Position numbers and translations under genes: made by a program
Notes under the pieces: model-generated
What the model saw: the letters and a program-made list of their open reading frames with translations, nothing else
What the model was told of the DNA's origin: nothing
Databases searched by the model: none
In this document: positions 9,589 to 17,165 of the stretch, piece by piece
Layout: the number at the start of each line of letters is the position of its first letter
Position numbering within the stretch: the first letter of the stretch is position 1
Assembly: GCF_000009625.1 (NCBI RefSeq)
Contig: NC_002678.2
Coordinates: 6,728,001-6,792,000 of the forward strand
From: Mesorhizobium japonicum MAFF 303099
GTDB lineage: Bacteria > Pseudomonadota > Alphaproteobacteria > Rhizobiales > Rhizobiaceae
Length of the DNA stretch: 64,000 nucleotides
Direction: 5' to 3'

Positions 9589-10410
9589 CTAGGACTTGAC
9601 CGGTATCCAGATCTCCAGCCCGCCATTGCCGCTGCGCGGATCGAACTCCGGCCCATAGCGTTCGAATTCCGGCGCGTCCGCTATTTCGTGCCCGGAGGCC
9701 GGCAGCCATTTGTTCCAGATCGTGTTGACGGTGCGGCGGATGGTCGAAATGTGCTCGCGATGCGAAAACACCGCATATTTCTGCGCCGGTATGCGCACGC
9801 GGCTGAATTCCCTGGAAAGGTCGGAAAAGTCCGAGACCTCGACGCCGGCGATGTAGTCGAAATTGCCGGCATCGTCGCCGTTGACGCAGACGCCATAGGC
9901 GACGTCGCCGGTCTCGCCCGGAATGTTGCCGATATAGGGGCCGAAGCGTTGCCATTGCATGGGAATGGCGGCGCTGGTCTCGCAGCTGTAGCGTTCGCCC
10001 AGCCCCGCGAGGCTGGTCTCGAAGCGCGGTGGCTCGAGGTTGGCAAGAAAGGACTGGTCCATCAGGATCGGCTCCACGAGGTCGAGGGTCTTGGTCGAGC
10101 CTTGCGCGCGCACCAGCTCCGGCGTCGTGCCGAACTGGTCGCGGAAGGCCCGGGTGAAGGCCTCATGCGAGTTGTAGCCGGCATCGAGCGCCACCGAGAG
10201 GATGTCGGGCGCCCCGTCGGCCAGCCTGCGCGCCGCCTCGGTCAAGCGCCGTGCGCGCGCATAACCCATGACGGAGCGGCCGGTGGCGGCGCCGAAGGCG
10301 CGCGTCACATGAAAGCGCGACACGCCGCTGCTTGCCGCGACATCGTCGAGCGAGATCGCCTCCGGCAGATGGCTCTCGACAAACCACAGCGCTTTCTCGG
10401 TCGGGTTCAT
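9589..10410 (-). CDS. AraC family regulator with GyrI-like effector domain
   Basis: A 273-aa protein. The N-terminal AraC double helix-turn-helix covers about residues 8-105 (SLDDVAASSGVSRFHVTRAF, LSVALDAGYNSHEAFTRAF). The C-terminal GyrI-like/effector-binding domain covers about 115-273 (AGVEVSDFSDL, HREHISTIRRTVNTIWNKWLP, FERYGPEFDP). This is the Rob/SoxS-like layout with the effector domain after the DNA-binding domain, usually sensing small hydrophobic compounds. The start at 10410 gives a normal N-terminus; a longer reading to 10545 is unlikely. It is convergent with the ABM gene. Confidence 0.88.
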   Translation of the reverse strand: MNPTEKALWFVESHLPEAISLDDVAASSGVSRFHVTRAFGAATGRSVMGYARARRLTEAARRLADGAPDILSVALDAGYNSHEAFTRAFRDQFGTTPELVRAQGSTKTLDLVEPILMDQSFLANLEPPRFETSLAGLGERYSCETSAAIPMQWQRFGPYIGNIPGETGDVAYGVCVNGDDAGNFDYIAGVEVSDFSDLSREFSRVRIPAQKYAVFSHREHISTIRRTVNTIWNKWLPASGHEIADAPEFERYGPEFDPRSGNGGLEIWIPVKS

Positions 10411-10514
10411 GGCTTCTCGCATTTGGCCGGACCATCTTGCCGCTTTCTTGCGTGGCAATTTGATCGAAATTGCGCCACGCACGAATTTGGTCGAACAAAG
10501 CCATCGAATCGATT

Positions 10515-10530
10515 GCGCAAACGTTTCGAT
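10515..10530. promoter_or_regulatory. Candidate LacI-family operator
   Basis: The sequence GCGCAAACGTTTCGAT has the central AAACGTTT core typical of LacI/PurR-family sites. It lies in the 216-base space between the AraC gene and the LacI gene, about 97 bases upstream of the latter, and suggests autoregulation or control of the whole operon. Confidence 0.4.
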
Positions 10531-10626
10531 GACATTATGGTCCATCGAAATCCGCCAAAGCCAATGAGAGCGGACTGGAACGCATCATCAGGGAGGAGCG
10601 CTTGCCAGCACTCCATTTGAGTCGCC

Positions 10627-11658
10627 ATGCCGACAATGGCTGAGGTCGCGCGCCGCGCTGGCGTATCGGTTTCGACCGTCTCGCATGTCATCAACCGCAC
10701 CCGCTTCGTCTCGCCGGAGAAGGCCCGGCTCATCAACGACGCAATCGCCGCGATGGGCTACCAGCCCAACGAGCTGGCGCGGTCGCTGAAAGTGGCCTCG
10801 ACCAACAGCGTCGGCCTGGCGATCTCGGCGATTTCCAACCCTTATTTCACCGATATCATCTGTGCGGTGGAGGCCGAATGCGCGCGCCTCGGCCTCATGG
10901 TCTTCCTCTCCGACACGCAGGAGGACCCCGACCGCGAGCTTTCGGTGGTGCGCGCCTTCCACCAGCGTCGCGTCGACGGCGTAATCCTGGCGCCGTCGGG
11001 CGCGCCGCAGCGCGCCATCGATTACCTGGCCGAGAAGAAGCTGCCCTGCGTGCTCATCGACCGTTTCGCCGACGAGCGTTTCGACCAGATCGGCGTCGAG
11101 AACCAGTCATCGATGCGCGCGCTGATCGATCATGTCGCCGCCTTCGGCCACAAGCGCATCGGCTACATCGCCGGCCAGCCGGGTTTGGCGACGACCCGCG
11201 AACGCGTTGAGGCCTTTCGCGCCTCGCTGGCCGCCAATGGACTTGAATGCGTGCCGCACTATGTCTCGCCGGAGAATGTCGACACGGCGAGCGCGACCGC
11301 ATCGACCCATGCGATCCTGTCTCTGCCGTCGCCGCCCACCGCATTGGTCACGGGCAACAACATGACGACCATCGGGGCAGTTCGCGCCATCCGCGAGAGG
11401 GGGCTCTCTATCCCCGGCGACCTCTCGCTCGCCGGCTTCGACGACTTCGAATGGGCCGATTGCTTCGAGCCGCGGCTGACACTGGTCGCGCAACCCTGCA
11501 CCGAGATCGGACGGCAGGCGGCGGCCCTGCTGTGCGCTCGCATTGCATCGACCGACCTGGAGCCGCAGGCGGTGCGGCTGCGGGCGGCGCTGCAGGTGCG
11601 GGAGTCCTGCGCGAGGCCGGCCCCCCATGAGGTCAGCCCCATGAGGTCAGCCCCATGA
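10627..11658 (+). CDS. LacI family transcriptional regulator
   Basis: A 343-aa repressor. The N-terminal helix-turn-helix is MAEVARRAGVSVSTVSHVIN, with the hinge helix QPNELARSLKV. The rest is a periplasmic-binding-protein-like sensor (NSVGLAISAISNPYFTDII, HKRIGYIAGQPG, LSLAGFDDFEWADCF). It is the first gene of a sugar ABC operon and probably senses the transported sugar. The last dozen codons are made by a 14-bp tandem repeat and look like poorly conserved tail. Starts at 10627 and 10636 are both possible. Confidence 0.92.
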   Translation: MPTMAEVARRAGVSVSTVSHVINRTRFVSPEKARLINDAIAAMGYQPNELARSLKVASTNSVGLAISAISNPYFTDIICAVEAECARLGLMVFLSDTQEDPDRELSVVRAFHQRRVDGVILAPSGAPQRAIDYLAEKKLPCVLIDRFADERFDQIGVENQSSMRALIDHVAAFGHKRIGYIAGQPGLATTRERVEAFRASLAANGLECVPHYVSPENVDTASATASTHAILSLPSPPTALVTGNNMTTIGAVRAIRERGLSIPGDLSLAGFDDFEWADCFEPRLTLVAQPCTEIGRQAAALLCARIASTDLEPQAVRLRAALQVRESCARPAPHEVSPMRSAP

Positions 11659-11664
11659 GGTCAG
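11623..11664 (+). repeat. Triple 14-bp tandem repeat at the lacI-like/ABC gene junction
   Basis: Three exact copies of CCCCATGAGGTCAG occur at 11623-11636, 11637-11650 and 11651-11664. They encode the C-terminal end of the LacI-family protein and finish 1 base before the ATG of the ABC ATPase gene. Each copy holds a GAGG Shine-Dalgarno-like core. Because 14 is not a multiple of 3, a change in copy number would change the LacI reading frame and stop position. Confidence 0.95.
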
Positions 11665-11665
11665 C

Positions 11666-13183
11666 ATGAGCGCGCCGCTGCTTTCCGTCATCGGCGCGGT
11701 CAAGCGCTTCGGCGGCGTCCAGGCGCTGCGCGGCGTCGACTTCGACCTCAAGGCGGGCGAGATCCATGCCTTGCTTGGCGAAAACGGCGCCGGTAAATCG
11801 ACGCTGATGAACCTGTTGTCGGGCGTCTACACGCCGGACGAGGGCACCATCCACATCGACGGCAAGCAGGTAGCCTTCAACAACCCGCGCGAGGCGCAGG
11901 CGGCCGGCATCGCCACCATCTTTCAGGAACTCGACCTGGTGCCGACACTCGACGTCGCCGCCAACCTTTTCCTTGGCCGCGAGTTGATGCGGCCGGGCGG
12001 CTTCCTCGATGTGCCGGCGATGCGCAGCGAGGCCCGCAAACGGCTCGAAGCCATCGAACTGGCCATCGATCCGGCCAGCATGGTGGCGAACCTTTCGATT
12101 GGCCAGCGCCAGGTCGTAGCGATCGTCAAGGCACTGTCCTACGCCTCGCGTGTGCTGATCATGGACGAGCCGACGGCGGCACTCACGGTCGGCGAGGTCG
12201 ACAGGCTGTTCGACATCATGCGCAAGCTTGCCGCCAGCGGCGTCGGCATCGTCTACATCTCGCATCGCCTCGAGGAGGTGCCGCAGATCGCCGACCGGGT
12301 GACGGTGATGCGCGACGGTCGCGTCGCGGGCGTCACCGAGCCGCACGCGCCGCAGGCCGAACTGGTCCGGCTTCTGGTCGGCCGGCCGCTGGATGAGCTT
12401 TATCCCGAACGGTCGACGAAGGCCGGCAGGACACTGCTCAGTCTGCGCGATGCCAGCTTCAGGCTCGCCCATGAAAGCGCCGGCTGGCAGCCGCCGAGCG
12501 GCGTCTCGCTCGACGTCAAGGCGGGCGAGATCGTCGGGCTGGCCGGCATCATGGGGGCAGGGCGCACCGAACTGCTCAGCGCGCTCTATGGCACCGGCCT
12601 GTCCGGCCGTTGGGAAGGTGAGGTCGCCATCGATGGCCGGCCGGTAAGCCTGGATTCGATCAGCGCGGCCCGCTCGGCCGGCATCGCCTTCGTCACGGAC
12701 GACCGGCGCGGCAGCGGGCTGATGCTCAGAATGGCTGTGGGCCTCAATTTGGTCATGTCGGTGATCCGCCGCATCTCGCCCTTCGGCCTGATGTCGCAGC
12801 GCCGCCAGGCGGACGCGGTGAAGCAGTCCTTCGGCCAGTTCGATATCAGGCCGAAAAATCCCGACATCGCCGTCGGTGCGCTGTCCGGCGGCAACCAGCA
12901 GAAGGTGGTGCTGGCCAAGGAGATTCTCGGCAATCCCCGGCTGCTGCTGCTCGACGAGCCGACCCGCGGCGTCGATGTCGGTGCCAAAGGCGAGATCTAC
13001 GCGCGCCTGAGGCAGTTGGCGGCGCAGGGGCTCGGCATATTGGTTGCGTCCAGTGAGATGCCGGAGCTCATCGGCCTGTGCGACCGGATCGTGGTGCTGC
13101 GCGAAGGGCGCAACGTGGCGGAATTCATCGGCGGCGTCGACGAGCACACGGTGCTTGACGCGGCAAATGGCAGGGAGGCCTGA
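11666..13183 (+). CDS. CUT2-type sugar ABC transporter ATPase (two nucleotide-binding domains)
   Basis: A 505-aa fused tandem ATPase like RbsA/XylG/MglA, on the cytoplasmic face of the importer. The first domain has Walker A GENGAGKST (about 38-46), signature LSIGQRQ and Walker B VLIMDEPTAAL. The second has the degenerate Walker A GIMGAGRTE usual for this family, signature LSGGNQQK and LLLLDEPTRGVDVG. The ATG at 11666 follows a GAGG copy of the tandem repeat. It overlaps the permease gene by one base. The transported sugar is unknown. Confidence 0.94.
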   Translation: MSAPLLSVIGAVKRFGGVQALRGVDFDLKAGEIHALLGENGAGKSTLMNLLSGVYTPDEGTIHIDGKQVAFNNPREAQAAGIATIFQELDLVPTLDVAANLFLGRELMRPGGFLDVPAMRSEARKRLEAIELAIDPASMVANLSIGQRQVVAIVKALSYASRVLIMDEPTAALTVGEVDRLFDIMRKLAASGVGIVYISHRLEEVPQIADRVTVMRDGRVAGVTEPHAPQAELVRLLVGRPLDELYPERSTKAGRTLLSLRDASFRLAHESAGWQPPSGVSLDVKAGEIVGLAGIMGAGRTELLSALYGTGLSGRWEGEVAIDGRPVSLDSISAARSAGIAFVTDDRRGSGLMLRMAVGLNLVMSVIRRISPFGLMSQRRQADAVKQSFGQFDIRPKNPDIAVGALSGGNQQKVVLAKEILGNPRLLLLDEPTRGVDVGAKGEIYARLRQLAAQGLGILVASSEMPELIGLCDRIVVLREGRNVAEFIGGVDEHTVLDAANGREA

Positions 13184-14238
13184 TGTCTGAGCAGAAGATT
13201 TCGGTGACAGCGAGCCCGGCGGTGCCGGCGGCAGCGCCAAGGCATCGCGATCCGCTCGCTTTGGTGGTGCGCTTCCAGAGCCTGATCGGCCTGGTCGTGG
13301 TGGCGATCGGCGGCATCATCTTCTCGCCGCGCCGGCACGGCCAGATCCTGTTCCTCGATCCCGACAACATCGCCAACATCGTGCGCGCCGTGTCGGAGAC
13401 CGGCATCATCGCCATCGGCATGACCTTCGTCATCATCACCGCCGGCATCGACCTGTCGGTCGGCGCGGTGCTCGGCCTGTCCAGCGTCGTCACCGCGTCG
13501 ATGATGATCTCGGGCGGCTTCGGGCTCATTCCCACCATCCTCGCCGTGCTTATCATGGGCGTCGTCTTCGGCGCCATCCAGGGCACCATCTCCACCCGCT
13601 TTCGGCTGGAGCCGTTCATCGTCACGCTCGCCGGCTTGCAGGCGGCGCGCGGCCTGGCGCTGGTCGTCTCGGGCAACCAGTACATCAATATTTCCTATGG
13701 CGACGGGCCGGGCCTGGCACCGCCGGTGTTTGCGATCCTCGGCGAGCGGCTGTTCAACAACACCGTGCCGGTCGCCACCATCGTCTTCATCGTCTTTGCC
13801 GCGATCGCAACCATCGTGCTCAACACCACGCGCTTCGGCCGCTATGTCTTCGCCGTCGGCGGCAATGAGCGCGCCGCGCGCATTTCCGGCGTGCCCGTCT
13901 CGATGGTGAAGATCTCGGTCTATGCCATCACCGGTTTTGCTTCGGCTCTGGCCGGCATCGTCCATGCCGGCCAGTTCAATTTCGGCAGCGCCAATGACGG
14001 CATGGGCTACGAGCTCACCGCGATCGCCGCCGTGGTCATCGGTGGCACAAGCCTGTTTGGCGGCGCCGGCTCGATGGTTGGCACCGTGGCCGGCACCATC
14101 ATGCTGGGCGCGCTCGCCAACATCCTGCAGCTCAACAACATCACGCCGGCCATGCAGTTGCTCGCGACCGCCGCGATCATCGTGCTGGCGGCAGTGCTTC
14201 AATCCCTCGTTCGCCGCCGCGAGGGTTTGGGTCGTTAG
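13183..14238 (+). CDS. CUT2-type sugar ABC transporter permease (RbsC-like)
   Basis: A 351-aa inner-membrane permease with about 8-10 hydrophobic segments. Family hallmarks are the substrate-path motif GITAGIDLSVGAVLGLS-like sequence (FVIITAGIDLSVGAVLGLSS), FIVTLAGLQAARGLALVVSG, and the coupling region AVGGNERAARISGVPVSMVK. FGSANDGMGYELTAIAAVVIGGTSLFGG near the C-terminus is typical of RbsC. The first codon overlaps the ATPase stop, and the binding-protein gene follows after 70 bases. Confidence 0.93.
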   Translation: MSEQKISVTASPAVPAAAPRHRDPLALVVRFQSLIGLVVVAIGGIIFSPRRHGQILFLDPDNIANIVRAVSETGIIAIGMTFVIITAGIDLSVGAVLGLSSVVTASMMISGGFGLIPTILAVLIMGVVFGAIQGTISTRFRLEPFIVTLAGLQAARGLALVVSGNQYINISYGDGPGLAPPVFAILGERLFNNTVPVATIVFIVFAAIATIVLNTTRFGRYVFAVGGNERAARISGVPVSMVKISVYAITGFASALAGIVHAGQFNFGSANDGMGYELTAIAAVVIGGTSLFGGAGSMVGTVAGTIMLGALANILQLNNITPAMQLLATAAIIVLAAVLQSLVRRREGLGR

Positions 14239-14308
14239 GAGGAAGGCGGCAACAAAGTCGAAGTCAACCAAGGTCTGGCCCCCCGGCCCGACAAGGAGGA
14301 GAGTGAGT

Positions 14309-15298
14309 ATGAAGACCACAAGACAAGGAACGAGGCGCACGCTTCATGCCCTGCTTCTGGCAGGCGCGGGCCTGTGCATTGCGGGATCCGCCCAGGCTGC
14401 CGACCCGATGGTCAAGGCCTGCGCCAAGGACGGCCAGTTCGTCATCGGCTTTTCGCAGGCCAACAACGCCGAACCCTATCGCCAGCACGTCAATGACGAG
14501 CTGACCGCGGCGGCCAAGGCCGTGCCGGGCTTCGCGCTGCAGATCGCCGACGGCGCCGGCAACGTCAACACGCAGACCTCGCAGGTCGACAATTTCATTA
14601 CCCAGAAGGTCGATCTGCTGCTGATCTCGCCCTTCGAGGCGGCACCGCTGACGCCGGCGGTGAAGCGCGCCATGGATGCCGGCATCCCCGTCATCGAGCT
14701 CGACCGCAAGACGGTCGGCGATCCCGGCAAGGACTACACCGCCTTCATCGGCGGCGACAATTACAAGATCGCGCTCGAGGCCGGCAAATACACAGCCAAG
14801 ACCTTGCTGCCGGACGGCGGCGAGGCGGCGGTGCTGGAAGGCCTGCCGAGCTCGACGCCGGCGGTGGAGCGGCTCAACGGCTTCAAGGACGGCGTCAAGG
14901 AGAACGCCAAGATCCAGGTCGTCGCCGAGCAGGCCGCCGACTGGGTGCCGGACAAAGCCCAGACCGCCTTTGCCGCCATGCTGCAGGCTCATCCCGACAT
15001 CAAGGTGCTCTATGCCTCCAACGACATGATGGCGGCCGGCGCGCTGCTCGCCGCCAAGGGCGCTGGCAAGCAGGTCAAGATCATCGGCACCGACGGCCTG
15101 CCCGGGCCGGCCGGCGGCATCGAGGCCGTTGCCAAGGGCGACTGGGCCGCCACCTTCACCTATCCGACAGGTGCGAAGGAAGCGATCGAGATGTCGAAGA
15201 AGATCCTGCTCGACTGCGCGACCTCGGTGGAACCGACGGTGACGGTGGAAACGACCGCGATCACGGCGGAGAACGCCAAGCAACTGATGGGGAAGTGA
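14309..15298 (+). CDS. Sugar ABC transporter substrate-binding protein
   Basis: A 329-aa periplasmic binding protein of the ribose/galactofuranose type (Peripla_BP_4). A signal peptide (about 1-31, ending GSAQA-AD) precedes VIGFSQANNAEPYRQHVNDE, then ITQKVDLLLISPFEAAPLTP, GIPVIELDR and YASNDMMAAGALLA. The ATG at 14309 has AAGGAGGAG upstream. It ends the LacI-ATPase-permease operon and is followed by a terminator at 15332. Its 3' third and terminator recur in degraded form at 16548-16918. Similarity in layout to YtfQ suggests a hexose, but the ligand is not determined. Confidence 0.93.
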   Translation: MKTTRQGTRRTLHALLLAGAGLCIAGSAQAADPMVKACAKDGQFVIGFSQANNAEPYRQHVNDELTAAAKAVPGFALQIADGAGNVNTQTSQVDNFITQKVDLLLISPFEAAPLTPAVKRAMDAGIPVIELDRKTVGDPGKDYTAFIGGDNYKIALEAGKYTAKTLLPDGGEAAVLEGLPSSTPAVERLNGFKDGVKENAKIQVVAEQAADWVPDKAQTAFAAMLQAHPDIKVLYASNDMMAAGALLAAKGAGKQVKIIGTDGLPGPAGGIEAVAKGDWAATFTYPTGAKEAIEMSKKILLDCATSVEPTVTVETTAITAENAKQLMGK

Positions 15299-15407
15299 GG
15301 GGGCGAAGAGCCCGGCACTGAACTTGATGCGCAAGGCCCCGGGAGGGGCCTTGTTCGTTTTGGAAGGGCCCGCCGAAGAATGACAACTCGTGCCGCATTT
15401 CGGTCGT
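15029..15407 (+). repeat. Parental copy of a duplicated segment (3' end of binding-protein gene plus terminator)
   Basis: This segment, from an internal ATGGCGGCC of the binding-protein gene through its terminator and about 50 bases beyond, recurs in the same orientation at 16548-16918 with scattered substitutions and small indels. The two copies flank the EamA gene. Confidence 0.85.
15332..15361 (+). terminator. Rho-independent terminator of the sugar ABC operon
   Basis: A perfect 9-bp stem, CAAGGCCCC (15332-15340) and GGGGCCTTG (15345-15353), with a GGGA loop, is followed by TTCGTTTT. It lies 33 bases after the binding-protein stop codon. Confidence 0.85.
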
Positions 15408-15486
15408 TCGCGAGGCTATCGCCGTCCATCGAAAGCCGACATGGGTCGTCCAAGCGCTAACGGCTCGGCCGTCACTCGCAAGATTT

Positions 15487-16446
15487 CTACGCCACGCGTG
15501 GTTCAGCTGACCTGGGTTTGATCACGGTGGCGAGTATGATGCCGGCAACAATGAAGGCCGCACCGATCAGATCGTAATCGTGCAAATCCTCGCCGAGCAG
15601 CAGATAGGCAAGCATGGCGACGAACACCGTCTGCAGGTAGAGCAGCATGCTCGCCCGACTCGCGCCGAGTGTTTCCACGCTTTTGTTGTAGAGATAGTAC
15701 ATCAAGGCGCCGCCGGGACCTGCCAGATAGGCGAGCGCGAGAATGCTGTGGACGTTCATGACGGAGCGTTCGTCGTTGAACAATTCCCACAAATGGAAAG
15801 GCAAGGCGACCAGCGCGCCGGCGCCGAGCAGCAGCACGACCATCGGCAGGAGTTCGATGCCGAATTTGGCACGGCGCAAAAGCACGGTGTACAGGCCCCA
15901 GCAGAACGCGCTGCCGACGATCCACAACTCGCCGGCGTTGAACTCGAGTTGCAGCAGCGCCGTCAGGTTCCCGTGGGCAACGATGAAAATCATTCCGGCG
16001 AGCGCAACCAGCGCGCCAAGCGACTTCCACAGCCCGAGCGGTTCGCCAAGCACGAAACGGGCGAGCACCATCGTCATGACAGGCGACAGCGCCATGATGA
16101 TGCCGGCCGTGGTGGCGTTGGTGTCGTTGAGGCCATGGTAGATCATGCCCTGGCATAGCGTAAGGCCGATCGCCCCCACGGCGACGACCTCCACGGCGCG
16201 AGTTCGCAAAAGCCCGATCATCGCGCCGTGATGACGGTGCACAATCGGCAGCAGGATGGCGCAAGCAAGCGTCAGCCGCCAGAAGCAGAGGCCCCAGGGC
16301 GGCATTTCAGGCGCCACCCATTTGGCCGCGATATAGACGCCAGCCGAAAGCAGCCAGCACAGGATGGCGGCCGGATAGCCGGTCAAGGAGGATATGGGCC
16401 CGACCACGGGCTGCGCGGCTTGATGCGCTATCGGTATTGCCTGCAT
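15487..16446 (-). CDS. EamA/DMT family membrane transporter
   Basis: A 319-aa inner-membrane protein with about ten hydrophobic helices arranged as two EamA repeats (LCWLLSAGVYIAAKWVAPEM, then IIMALSPVMTMVLARFVLGE in the first; GELWIVGSAFCWGLYTVLLRR and MLLYLQTVFVAMLAYLLLGE in the second). Such DMT proteins export metabolites or amino acids; the substrate is unknown. The start at 16446 has GGGGAGG nearby. It is encoded against the direction of the surrounding genes and lies between two direct copies of the sugar-binding-protein 3' end, so it may have arrived or been trapped by recombination. Confidence 0.88.
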   Translation of the reverse strand: MQAIPIAHQAAQPVVGPISSLTGYPAAILCWLLSAGVYIAAKWVAPEMPPWGLCFWRLTLACAILLPIVHRHHGAMIGLLRTRAVEVVAVGAIGLTLCQGMIYHGLNDTNATTAGIIMALSPVMTMVLARFVLGEPLGLWKSLGALVALAGMIFIVAHGNLTALLQLEFNAGELWIVGSAFCWGLYTVLLRRAKFGIELLPMVVLLLGAGALVALPFHLWELFNDERSVMNVHSILALAYLAGPGGALMYYLYNKSVETLGASRASMLLYLQTVFVAMLAYLLLGEDLHDYDLIGAAFIVAGIILATVIKPRSAEPRVA

Positions 16447-16547
16447 GTCATGTCCTCCCCTTCGATGACGTCGGCCCGATGGGGGCAGCATAGCCTGCGT
16501 CGTCGGGTCGTGCATCCGTTTTGAAAGGGTCGAAAGGCGTTCGGCCG

Positions 16548-16918
16548 ATGGCGGCTGGCGCACTGCTCACCGCCAGGGGCGCCGGCAAGGACGTCAAGAT
16601 CATCGGCACCGTTGGCTTGCCCGAACCGGTGGGCGGCATCGAGGCCGTTGCCAAAGGGCGACTGGGCCGCGCGACCTTCACTTACCCGACGGGTGCGCGA
16701 TCGAGATGTCGAAGAAGATCCTGCTCGACTGCGGGACTTCGGTGGAACCAACGGTGAAGGTGGAGACGACCGCGATCACGGCAGAGAATGCCAGGCAGCT
16801 GATGGAAGTGAGGGCCGGAGAGCCCGGCACTGAATTTGATGCGCAAGGCCCCGGAAGGGGCCTTGTTCGTTTTGGTTGGGCCTGCCGAAGAATGGCAGTT
16901 TCGCGCCGCATTTCGGTC
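16548..16918 (+). pseudogene. Degraded partial copy of the sugar-binding-protein gene and its terminator
   Basis: Reading from ATGGCGGCTGG it matches the 3' third of the gene at 14309-15298 (MAAGALLTARGAGKDVKIIG against MAAGALLAAKGAGKQVKIIG), then loses frame near 16660 (an extra base and a 7-base gap at GGTGCG/CGATCGAGATG). It regains the frame for MSKKILLDCGTSVEPTVKVE. The stop region, the terminator and 50 further bases are also duplicated. It has no 5' end or signal peptide. It is a non-functional fragment, probably from a diverged homolog rather than a very recent copy. Confidence 0.85.
16844..16872 (+). terminator. Duplicated copy of the sugar operon terminator
   Basis: CAAGGCCCC (16844-16852) and GGGGCCTTG (16857-16865) pair around GGAA, followed by TTCGTTTT. 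It is intact although the gene before it is broken, and would shield the downstream genes from read-through. Confidence 0.8.
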
Positions 16919-17165
16919 AGGTAGGCATGTCGCGTGTGTTTGGAGCTGTTGATTCAGCAGCGTTGACAAAGCAATAATAATCTTGGGGAAGAAGAGGCGC
17001 TTCAGGTCTAAGATCTTGGTATAGTCGCCACTCAAGTCGACTCAGCCTTAACTACGACTCAGGATATTTGCCGATTGCCCACTCATAACAGTTGCGAACA
17101 TAGTTACTTTTCGGTGTAATGCCATCAGATCCGTGCGCGTGGATTTGCCGGATCGGGGGCGCAAA
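16919..17165 (+). other. AT-richer intergenic leader of the membrane/PAN cassette
   Basis: No gene is seen. Composition drops in GC compared with both sides. It holds a TTGACA hexamer at 16963-16968 without a well-placed -10, and a direct repeat CGACTCAG at 17038-17045 and 17055-17062 (17 bases apart), which may be a regulator site. It probably contains the promoter of the gene at 17166. Confidence 0.4.

Noticed and set aside
11633..13240. A 535-residue minus-strand open frame opposite the sugar ABC ATPase
   Set aside because: Antisense shadow with His/Arg/Asp-rich low-complexity sequence; the plus strand has all ATPase motifs.
13922..15298. An extended reading that would fuse permease-overlapping sequence to the sugar-binding protein
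   Set aside because: The upstream part lies inside the permease in another frame; the signal peptide and AAGGAGGAG place the real start at 14309.
16963..16991. TTGACA at 16963 as a complete promoter for the PAN cassette
   Set aside because: At a spacing of 16-18 bases there is no TATAAT-like hexamer (the sequence is GGGAAG-like), so only the -35-like part can be reported.
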